This document shows, piece by piece, positions 19,294 to 24,733 of a stretch of DNA of 24,733 nucleotides. Source of the DNA: a virus; IMG/VR virus record IMGVR_UViG_3300047557_001132, positions 1-24,733 of that record. One strand, written 5' to 3'. A program made the position numbers and the translations under genes. Every line of letters starts with the position of its first letter. The stretch's first letter is position 1. The notes under the pieces are model-generated. The model was given only the letters and a program-made list of their open reading frames with translations. It was not told where the DNA came from and searched no databases.

Positions 19294-21617
19294 AGTCCGA
19301 TGCTCCTACGGGTTGATGTGTTTTGGCGCAGTTGTGCCAGTGCGCGGCGTTCGCCTTGGCTGGCGCCTTGCTGTGCTGCCATTGCCATACCGCGCTGGAA
19401 CTGATCGGCGGTGACGTAATCCACCGAGTTGATCCTTTCCACGGTGTAGCGCACGTCGATCGCACCGGCAGTTGCTGCAACTGGAGCTGCACCAGCGCCA
19501 CCGGCATCGCGTCCCTCGGGAATGACGGCGCTACCCCTTGCACCAGCGGCATAACGCTGCATGGCGCCACGCATTTTGGACTGCGGGATGACAAATTCTG
19601 GTTCGCCACCTTCACCAATAAGACCAAGCGTCGGTTTTGTAACCATGCCGCCATTGGCGAAGGCTTGGAAGCCGCCAGGCCAATACGCACCGTCTTTTGC
19701 AGGCTGAAAGCCGAAACCCTTGGCGAGAAAACCAAATACACCTTTTGTATCACCACCACTCAATGCACCAAGTGCTTGGCCAATTGAATACACGATGAGC
19801 ATCTTGCCAATTGTTGCAAGTAACTGTTGGCCGATATCACCCAATGCTTCGCCAAGAGATTTAGTGCGATCAGTAACCGCATCAAGAGCAGAAGAAAAAG
19901 CATTGGCGACACCACTTGCCATGCTGTCTAGAATTGCCTCGTTTTGATTATTTTCGTTTTTAATTTTTTCGGTAGTCATCAATATTTCACGCAAGCGTTT
20001 TAGCTGCTCATCGGTGAGGTTCAGCTTTGTAATTGCATCTGACTTAAGTTGCTGATCAATCTGCAATTCAGCGCGCTTGAGCGGATCTTTTTCACGCGCT
20101 AGGTTTAGTTCTGTTTGTGATTTGCTCAGTAGTTCATCAACTGCCTTAAGGCGCTCGCTTTCAGCTTCTGTTGCTTGGTTGTATTGTGTTTGCAGTTGTA
20201 CATTTAAATCTGATGCAAGATTAAGCCTTTCTGCGTTTAGATTGCGTAATTTTTCGTTTACATTTTCGCCATTAGCTTGCAATACATTCCGCTTTGCTTC
20301 TACCACAGCAATGGTTTCATTAATGGCAAGAATCTGATTGGCAATAGAGCGATATTTGCCAATAAACTCAACCATGCGCTTGGCTTGCTCAGTGCCAGCA
20401 CCGCCCATGCGTTGAGCTGTCTGCAATTCATTTAATGCTTCTCGCGCGTCAAGCCTGCGTTTGATGTCACCACCAATCAATTCATCAAGCGACTTGCGGC
20501 GTGGTTTTGGCTGGGTGCCAGGCAATAACTCTGGTGTTGCTGGCGTTTGTTGCGCTTTTGGTTTTTGCGTTGACCGCAATTCATTAATGCGATCCTGCAA
20601 TTGCTTGGCTTCTTTTTGCAGTTGCTGCAATTCAAATTTCAACCCAGGGAGTGCCGGCACACCACCGCCCAAAACTTGTCCATCAACGCCTAAGATCTGC
20701 GGTCCAGCGGCTGTGCCAATTCCAGCTTTTTCGCCAGCAGCAATTGATTGTCTTAACTCTTTTATTCTTGCATTGATGTTAAACAGTCTGTCATTTGCTT
20801 TTTTAAGATCAGGGCCAGCCAGTGCATTATTAATCGCATTAATTGCTTGATTGGCTAAATCAAGCACTCCTTTTAATGCTGGTGTAAGCACTTGGCCAAT
20901 GCGCTTAGCAAGCATTTCAACGCCATCGGTCAAGGTGCTGAACTTGCCAGCAAGCGTTTCGCTTTGCGCAATTGCGCCATTGGCGTATTTACCGCCGGTA
21001 TTTGTAAGACGAACAATTGCAACCTCAACCGCTTCTGCGCTAATCCGGCCTTTGCTTAATGCATCTTGTAATTCTTTGCCCGAAAGGCCATACATTTTTT
21101 GGAGTTCTTTTTGTAAAGCAACTCCACGTTCTTGAAACTGCAGCAGTTCTTCGCCTTGCAAGCGACCTTTGGCTTGCACTTGGCCATAAGCCGTTACCAG
21201 TCCTTGCAGTTCAGCGCCAGTGGCGCCACTGACATCAGCTAGGCGCCGCGTGGTTTCAACAACATTTTCCGCTTCAACGCCAAATGCATTAAGACGCTTG
21301 GCTGCATCAATTAGTTCAGTGCTGGTGAATGGCGTTACTGCACCAAGTTGCTGCAACTCTTGGATAATTTTTGTTGCCTTTTCGGCGCTACCAGTTAATA
21401 CCTCAAGGCTTTTTGTTTGGCTTTCTAATTCGGATGTTTTGGCAATGATAAATCGACCTGCTTCTAGCGCGGCAAATGCAACGGCAAGTTTGCCTGCAAC
21501 AGCAGTAATAGCGCCAAATGCTTTTTCTGTGCGGCCTGCCTGCGCTTCAACTTGCCGTAACTTGCTGACGGCATCGCGGCTGTCAACATTGATCGCAACA
21601 TTAGCGACGACAGACAC
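19290..21617 (-). CDS. tail tape measure protein
   Basis: A 775-residue tape measure protein, which sets tail length and is ejected ahead of DNA. The N-terminus is a coiled-coil start (VSKLRQVEAQAGRTEKAFGA) followed by the classic tape measure block TPFTSTELIDAAKRLNAFGV, VETTRRLADVSGATGAELQG and GRLQGEELLQFQERGV. The middle (about 280-560) is long charged coiled coil. The C-terminus has a Gly-rich region and FANGGMVTKPTLGLIGEGGE then PEFVIPQSKM near 653-682, a well-known phage tape measure motif. It starts at GTG 21617, supported by a strong AGGAGG 8 bases upstream. About 1.5 angstroms per residue would predict a tail of roughly 115 nm. Confidence 0.93.
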   Translation of the reverse strand: MSVVANVAINVDSRDAVSKLRQVEAQAGRTEKAFGAITAVAGKLAVAFAALEAGRFIIAKTSELESQTKSLEVLTGSAEKATKIIQELQQLGAVTPFTSTELIDAAKRLNAFGVEAENVVETTRRLADVSGATGAELQGLVTAYGQVQAKGRLQGEELLQFQERGVALQKELQKMYGLSGKELQDALSKGRISAEAVEVAIVRLTNTGGKYANGAIAQSETLAGKFSTLTDGVEMLAKRIGQVLTPALKGVLDLANQAINAINNALAGPDLKKANDRLFNINARIKELRQSIAAGEKAGIGTAAGPQILGVDGQVLGGGVPALPGLKFELQQLQKEAKQLQDRINELRSTQKPKAQQTPATPELLPGTQPKPRRKSLDELIGGDIKRRLDAREALNELQTAQRMGGAGTEQAKRMVEFIGKYRSIANQILAINETIAVVEAKRNVLQANGENVNEKLRNLNAERLNLASDLNVQLQTQYNQATEAESERLKAVDELLSKSQTELNLAREKDPLKRAELQIDQQLKSDAITKLNLTDEQLKRLREILMTTEKIKNENNQNEAILDSMASGVANAFSSALDAVTDRTKSLGEALGDIGQQLLATIGKMLIVYSIGQALGALSGGDTKGVFGFLAKGFGFQPAKDGAYWPGGFQAFANGGMVTKPTLGLIGEGGEPEFVIPQSKMRGAMQRYAAGARGSAVIPEGRDAGGAGAAPVAATAGAIDVRYTVERINSVDYVTADQFQRGMAMAAQQGASQGERRALAQLRQNTSTRRSIGL

Positions 21618-21625
21618 GATGCCAG

Positions 21626-21631
21626 CCTCCT
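21626..21631 (-). promoter_or_regulatory. strong Shine-Dalgarno site of the tape measure gene
   Basis: AGGAGG on the minus strand lies 8 bases before the GTG at 21617. It is the strongest ribosome site seen in a late operon where most genes depend on overlap, and it fixes the tape measure start. Confidence 0.85.
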
Positions 21632-21643
21632 GTTACAGCAATT

Positions 21644-21790
21644 CTAGCGACGACGCTTTAACGCCTTTTCTTGCTCTTCATTTAATATCTCAAAATAACA
21701 GCTCCAAAGCAATAACTCCTCAAACGTGATTTCCTGCTGCAACCTGATCAGCGTATAACCAAGTTCCTTGGCAACACCAAGTTGCAGCAT
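21644..21790 (-). CDS. second tail assembly chaperone reading frame (gpT-like)
   Basis: A 48-residue frame from ATG 21790: MLQLGVAKELGYTLIRLQQE, then ITFEELLLWSCYFEILNEEQ, ending EKALKRRR. The phrase A-x-x-L-G-x-T-L-x-x-L-x-x-E-I-T-x-E-E-L-x-L-W is typical of the C-terminal part of lambda-like tail assembly chaperones, which lie between the first chaperone and the tape measure. An AAGGA site lies 10 bases before the ATG, so it could be translated alone. The frame is also open upstream to join the first chaperone by a +1 shift at its AAA-TGA end (see findings). It is highly charged and soluble, and is not expected in the virion. Confidence 0.72.
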   Translation of the reverse strand: MLQLGVAKELGYTLIRLQQEITFEELLLWSCYFEILNEEQEKALKRRR

Positions 21791-21812
21791 TAAAAGGCTA
21801 TCCTTTTTTAGT

Positions 21813-22163
21813 TCATTTTTCAGTGCTTTTCATGTCAATTTCTTGTTCCTCCTGATCTTCCATGATCACCGCAAGCATCAATGATTGCAGATCCGAATCA
21901 AGCACTTCATTTTTCAATTCAGCAATTTCACCAGCTTGAAACAACCGCTGGCCTGCATCATCCATTGCTTTGGTAATCAGCAAATTGATACCAAGGCCAT
22001 TGGCATTATCGCCGCCAGGCATTTTTTGCGCCCGCTCGCGTTCCGCCATGGTCAACGGCGTAACATAAAACTCAAAATTACTGCCATCCGACAACTTGAC
22101 AACACGCTTAATCGGTTGCAGGTTGGCTGCTTTTTTCAGCCGCGCAAGAGCATTATTGGCCAT
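21813..22163 (-). CDS. tail assembly chaperone (gpG-like)
   Basis: A 116-residue protein: MANNALARLKKAANLQPIKR, then VVKLSDGSNFEFYVTPLTMA, ERERAQKMPGGDNANG, GLGINLLITKAMDDAGQRLF, and an acidic end MEDQEEQEIDMKSTEK. The beta start (FEFYVTPLTMAERERA) followed by helices matches tail assembly chaperones that coat the tape measure before the tube forms. The frame extends upstream to 22214, but that would run through the terminator hairpin, so I use the ATG at 22163. It lies just downstream of an intrinsic terminator (22198-22222) and before the second chaperone frame and the tape measure, exactly the usual order. Confidence 0.85.
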   Translation of the reverse strand: MANNALARLKKAANLQPIKRVVKLSDGSNFEFYVTPLTMAERERAQKMPGGDNANGLGINLLITKAMDDAGQRLFQAGEIAELKNEVLDSDLQSLMLAVIMEDQEEQEIDMKSTEK

Positions 22164-22197
22164 AGGTGCCACTAAAGACTGACGTAGTTTAGACAGT

Positions 22198-22222
22198 AAA
22201 AAGCCCCGGTGCAACCGGGGCT
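22198..22222 (-). terminator. intrinsic terminator after the major tail protein gene
   Basis: On the minus strand AGCCCCGG (22222-22215), loop TTGCA, then CCGGGGCT (22209-22202) form a perfect 8-bp GC-rich stem followed by TTTT (22201-22198). It lies 21 bases after the major tail protein stop and before the chaperone start. It would make the major tail protein mRNA more abundant than downstream tail genes. Confidence 0.9.
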
Positions 22223-22243
22223 AAACATTCCGCCTAGAGCGTA

Positions 22244-23002
22244 TCAGGCAGAAGTGCTGAAGTCAAACGTCGGGGCATTGGTGGGGCGGAAGGTGATTTC
22301 AACCTGTTGGGCGTCATCAGGATTGATGTTCAAGCTGGCAGTCAGCAGCACAGCATTCATGGAGATACTGCGGCTCAGCGTTTCACTGGCGCCTTTGTCG
22401 ATATAAAGTTTAAAAGCACAACCCACTTGCTGACGTTGCAACACGTCTTCCACCATGCGGTTAGAAAGCGCTGCATCCTCATTGGTCACATACACCGTGG
22501 CGCTACCAGAACCATCGGCAAAGCCAGGAATGTAAGCGCGGAAAGGCGCATACTGTCCAGCAGTCTGACCAATGGTGGTGACATCAATTTCAGCACGGCT
22601 GATTTCAAATGACCATGACTGCACCTGACCGACTGCTGCATAGTCGGCGTAATACACCTCAAACTCATTAGGTGCAACAGCAGTGCCATCATCAGTGATG
22701 GCAAGGATAGTGCCACCGGCGGCAGTCGAAACCGTCAGTGCGCCACTGGAAGCGGTGTAAGACAGCACGTAATAAGTGGTGGAAGCATCAATGGGCGAAG
22801 GCAGCGTGCCGGTGCCAGAACCGCCCGTTTGGGAGTTCACCACGCGAAACTTAACAGGATCACCAGCCTTGAAATTCAGATAAGTCTGAACCGTGATGGT
22901 ATCGCTTCCAGCATTCACACCAGCTTCACCAAAGGTGCCAGTGGTGCCAGCGGGCTTGTAGTAGAGGGCGCCGGACGTACCGGACAAAACAGTAACAGCC
23001 AT
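22244..23002 (-). CDS. major tail (tube) protein
   Basis: A 252-residue, beta-rich, Gly/Thr/Ser-rich protein: MAVTVLSGTSGALYYKPAGT, then YADYAAVGQVQSWSFEISRA, EIDVTTIGQTAGQYAPFRAY, IPGFADGSGSATVYVTN and QVEITFRPTNAPTFDFSTSA. VQSW-x-F...-E-I-D-V-T-T-I-G followed by a P-G-x-x-D-G-S-G motif is the tail tube signature. An insertion at about 30-110 (NAGSDTITVQTYLNFKAGDP and on) may form an exposed surface domain. Its place after the tail terminator gene and before the assembly chaperones is standard. A strong terminator directly follows it, consistent with a protein needed in many copies. The start is 21 bases from the previous stop. Confidence 0.87.
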   Translation of the reverse strand: MAVTVLSGTSGALYYKPAGTTGTFGEAGVNAGSDTITVQTYLNFKAGDPVKFRVVNSQTGGSGTGTLPSPIDASTTYYVLSYTASSGALTVSTAAGGTILAITDDGTAVAPNEFEVYYADYAAVGQVQSWSFEISRAEIDVTTIGQTAGQYAPFRAYIPGFADGSGSATVYVTNEDAALSNRMVEDVLQRQQVGCAFKLYIDKGASETLSRSISMNAVLLTASLNINPDDAQQVEITFRPTNAPTFDFSTSA

Positions 23003-23023
23003 GTTGAACGGTAGTGGCTAGTG

Positions 23024-23443
23024 TCAGTCTAGATACGCTTCAAATGTAATTGTTACTTGAGTTTGGAAGTAAGGCTCCGGTGATGCTGGTGTCACCTGCG
23101 TAGGGCCAGAAGCTGCGTCAAAAATAATGCTGCTCAGCTTGACGCGATCAAATAAATCTTTCAAGCGTTCAGCAATGGTGTAATTAGCTGCTGCACCTTG
23201 GCCTTGTGGTGTAAATACATTCAAAACCAGCGTTCCGGTTTGGCGGTTAAAGCCAGTGCTAGGACCAAGTAGTGTGGCGTAATTATTGTCGCCAAAACGA
23301 ATTGATGCTTGCACCCATGGTGCATTGTTGGGTGGTGTGAACGGTACGTTTTGATAGCTGACAGGGTATGACGGTGCCAGTGCCATTTCAATGGCGATGC
23401 GGCCTTCAATTGCCGCACGGATGTCGTTGTAGGTGCTGCTCAT
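23024..23443 (-). CDS. tail terminator / tail completion protein (DUF4128-like)
   Basis: A 139-residue protein: MSSTYNDIRAAIEGRIAIEM, then PVSYQNVPFTPPNNAPWVQA, TGFNRQTGTLVLNVFTPQGQ and PEPYFQTQVTITFEAYLD. The pattern Y-x-x-I-x-x-x-I-E-x-R, V-x-Y-x-N-V-x-F-x-P-P-x-x-x-P-W-V and G-x-L-x-L-N-V-F-x-P-x-G is typical of the DUF4128/tail terminator family (gpU-like fold), which caps the tube at the head-proximal end. It lies between the neck protein and the major tail protein, as expected. It overlaps the upstream gene by 4 bases (ATGA at 23440-23443). Confidence 0.85.
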   Translation of the reverse strand: MSSTYNDIRAAIEGRIAIEMALAPSYPVSYQNVPFTPPNNAPWVQASIRFGDNNYATLLGPSTGFNRQTGTLVLNVFTPQGQGAAANYTIAERLKDLFDRVKLSSIIFDAASGPTQVTPASPEPYFQTQVTITFEAYLD

Positions 23444-23880
23444 GATTCCCTCCCGATGCGATCAGCGTTGACGCGCACAAATTGCTGGATGTCCTTTGCG
23501 ACGCCTTGCACCCAACCTTTATCTGGTGCCTGCTTACTGCTGCCATTAGCGAGCTTTTCGGCATATGGCAAGTTGTTGTGCACGCTGTAGATATTACCGA
23601 GCTTTTCTTGCTGGTAGTTCATCCTGCGCAATGGCACGATTAATCCGCCTGGCGGAGATGTTTTTGAGCGATCCGCATTGGAAGGCTCTTGTTGCGGTCC
23701 GCCGTCGTAAGAGCCTGCCGCATTCTCTCCTACCTGCCAGCTAACACGAAATCGCCCCGTATCGACTGGACTGGCTTGCTTAAGCCTTGCATCAGTTTCA
23801 AGTACCGCAACACGCAGCAACTGCTCAAGTTGCTGATTGCAGTAATCACCCATTTGCGACAGCCGGATTTGACGTGTCAT
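23440..23880 (-). CDS. neck / head-tail joining protein (HK97 gp10-like)
   Basis: A 146-residue protein: MTRQIRLSQMGDYCNQQLEQ, then QASPVDTGRFRVSWQVGE, a disordered Gly/Pro/Ser segment, VPLRRMNYQQEKLGNIYSVH and NNLPYAEKLANGSSKQAPDK. The S-P-V-D-T-G-R-x-R-x-S-W motif followed by N-x-L-P-Y-A-x-x-L-x-x-G is the signature of HK97 gp10/minor tail Z-type joining proteins. It ends in a helix (VKDIQQFV-like AKDIQQFVRVNADRIGRES). It overlaps neighbours by TGATG-type or ATGA junctions. It is expected at the head-tail interface. Confidence 0.87.
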   Translation of the reverse strand: MTRQIRLSQMGDYCNQQLEQLLRVAVLETDARLKQASPVDTGRFRVSWQVGENAAGSYDGGPQQEPSNADRSKTSPPGGLIVPLRRMNYQQEKLGNIYSVHNNLPYAEKLANGSSKQAPDKGWVQGVAKDIQQFVRVNADRIGRES

Positions 23881-24236
23881 TATGCCCTCAAGATCAATTC
23901 ATAAGTAATAGCGGTGTTGTCCTGTTCGATCGTATTAACCTGCACCACTTGGTAGGTGATGTTTTCAATAATTACCTCTTCTGCTGTTGTTGGTGCAAAA
24001 ACAATATCAGCTGCAGCAATCAGCAATCGCTTGTCGTTTGCTTGTACAAGATCATTCACCTCACGCAGGCTGACATCTTCCAGCACGCCGCGCACCATTG
24101 CATCGGTGATGGCTTTACTGGCAGTGCCAGTAGTGGGGTTGTAGGCGCCAGTAGTGACACGGCGGATTGTTGCACTGCCGCCAAAGCGACTCATCAGCTT
24201 TGATGCAACCTTTCGTAGCGGTCCGGCAAGTGTCAT
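23880..24236 (-). CDS. head completion / head-tail adaptor protein
   Basis: A 118-residue protein from ATG 24236: MTLAGPLRKVASKLMSRFGG, then SATIRRVTTGAYNPTTGTAS, DAMVRGVLEDVSLREVN, KRLLIAAADIVFAPTTAEEV and YQVVQVNTIEQDNTAITYEL. The order is a short helix, strand (ATIRRVT), then Y-N-P-T-T-G-T, strand, loop, D-K-R-L-L-I-A-A, strand. This is the fold pattern of head closure proteins of siphophages (gp16/SPP1-like or DUF-type stoppers). An ATG seven codons upstream exists, but TGATG coupling at 24234-24238 favours 24236. It lies directly before the neck protein gene. Confidence 0.78.
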   Translation of the reverse strand: MTLAGPLRKVASKLMSRFGGSATIRRVTTGAYNPTTGTASKAITDAMVRGVLEDVSLREVNDLVQANDKRLLIAAADIVFAPTTAEEVIIENITYQVVQVNTIEQDNTAITYELILRA

Positions 24237-24481
24237 CAGAGTCTGTAGGCCGCGCAATGGCCGCTGGATAGTTTAATGCTAGTAAATACCCCGTAAACAA
24301 TTGTGCCCTTGTCAAATTGATGACCGCTTAGGCCACCATTGACCCAATTAGATGAAATTGAATCCACCTGAGCGTTGCTAGTGAATTGAATTGCACACCA
24401 GCGGCCAGTATGCGTGTCAGTATCATCAATGAATTCAGCGCCTTTGGCGTAATCAATTCCCCAGACGCCTGCGTAATTCAT
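24236..24481 (-). CDS. small head/neck-region protein, paralogue of the next gene
   Basis: An 81-residue protein: MNYAGVWGIDYAKGAEFIDD, then TDTHTGRWCAIQFTSNAQVD, GGLSGHQFDKGTIVYGVFTS and IKLSSGHCAAYRL. It shares a layout with the adjacent upstream gene (24484-24714): [FY]IDDT-x-x-HTGR[FW] near the start and GVFTSI-x-L-[TS]-SG-x-x-x-AY at the end, so the two are tandem paralogues. The beta-rich short fold could be a capsid decoration or spike-like protein. I do not recognise a characterised family. Only 2 bases separate it from its paralogue, and its stop overlaps the adaptor start. Confidence 0.75.
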   Translation of the reverse strand: MNYAGVWGIDYAKGAEFIDDTDTHTGRWCAIQFTSNAQVDSISSNWVNGGLSGHQFDKGTIVYGVFTSIKLSSGHCAAYRL

Positions 24482-24483
24482 GA

Positions 24484-24714
24484 TCAGATCTTGTAAGCAA
24501 CAACTTTGCCGCTGGTTAGCGTGATGCTTGTGAACACACCATTGATGCTGTCGCCAGCCTTCAGCGGCACTGCGCTAAAGGTATTGCCGGTCTGGTTTTC
24601 AATGGTGGCGGTATTGATCACCGCATCAGCCAATGCGTAGATTTCCCAGAACCGTCCGGTATGGGCAACAGTGTCATCAATGTATTCAAAGCCGATGGCG
24701 TAGGCGCGATCCAT
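24484..24714 (-). CDS. small head/neck-region protein, paralogue of 24236-24481
   Basis: A 76-residue protein: MDRAYAIGFEYIDDTVAHTG, then RFWEIYALADAVINTATIEN, TGNTFSAVPLKAGDSINGVF and TSITLTSGKVVAYKI. It is beta-rich with a single hydrophobic strand pattern. Phrases FEYIDDTVAHTGRFWEI and GVFTSITLTSG match those of its downstream paralogue. GGAG lies 6 bases before the ATG, a good ribosome site. It lies at the right edge, presumably after the major capsid gene (outside the window), so a decoration or head protein is a reasonable guess. The role is unproven. Confidence 0.75.
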   Translation of the reverse strand: MDRAYAIGFEYIDDTVAHTGRFWEIYALADAVINTATIENQTGNTFSAVPLKAGDSINGVFTSITLTSGKVVAYKI

Positions 24715-24733
24715 AGTCAGCTCCGCTTGATGG

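Noticed and set aside
19323-19787. 154-codon open frame on the plus strand
   Set aside because: It lies antisense to the tape measure gene, is rich in Cys/His/Ala from mirrored codons, and has no ribosome site or family pattern.
21220-21729. 169-codon open frame on the plus strand
   Set aside because: It is antisense to the tape measure start and the T-like chaperone frame; Ser/Ala/Leu-rich with no domain pattern.

Overview
The window is a phage genome segment, most likely from a tailed siphovirus (Caudoviricetes) infecting a picocyanobacterium of the Synechococcus/Cyanobium type. The tail type follows from a lambda-like order of tail genes: head-completion proteins, tail terminator, major tail protein, split assembly chaperone, tape measure, L-like, NlpC/P60 and J-like proteins. 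The host guess is inference. It rests on a cyanobacterial-style group 2 sigma-70 factor and on several very small proteins of a kind I associate with cyanophages, including a 45-residue basic protein with GRVEHKSGRPK. No integrase, terminase, portal, major capsid, polymerase or tRNA gene is visible, so this is only part of a genome and lifestyle cannot be decided.

Layout. Positions 1-2968 (plus strand) hold a tightly overlapping early operon: the tail end of an unknown gene, a RecE-like PD-(D/E)XK nuclease, a Bet/RecT annealing protein, a small HTH protein, a single-stranded DNA-binding protein, a secreted RlpA-like beta-barrel protein and two small unknowns. Positions 2969-3244 are a gene-free stretch packed with hairpins, including two related tandem elements that look like a structured RNA. 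Positions 3245-5434 (plus) hold a second group: an HTH/NUMOD-like DNA-binding protein, a zinc-ribbon protein resembling the N-terminus of NrdR, a dCTP deaminase-family enzyme and the sigma factor. Positions 5331-6027 are a strand-switch zone with interleaved small genes and an HNH nuclease.

From 6025 to the right end everything is on the minus strand and is read right to left as the late operon: two paralogous small proteins next to the head-completion genes, adaptor, neck protein, tail terminator, major tail protein, an intrinsic terminator, assembly chaperones, tape measure, L-like protein, NlpC/P60 peptidase, J-like tail tip protein, three further tail proteins (two with a tail-tube-like signature), a long fibre, a LamG/SPRY-like fibre, a fibre-assembly protein, then a lysis cassette of small membrane proteins and a bifunctional lysozyme-peptidase endolysin. 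Nearly all neighbours overlap by ATGA, GTGA, TTGA or TGATG junctions, implying translational coupling.

Most worth following up: the tandem RNA-like elements at 3037-3197, the phage sigma factor with an altered promoter-recognition helix, a possible +1 frameshift in the tail assembly chaperone, and several tiny genes in the lysis region (7121-7261, 7258-7434, 7713-7850) that are easy to miss.
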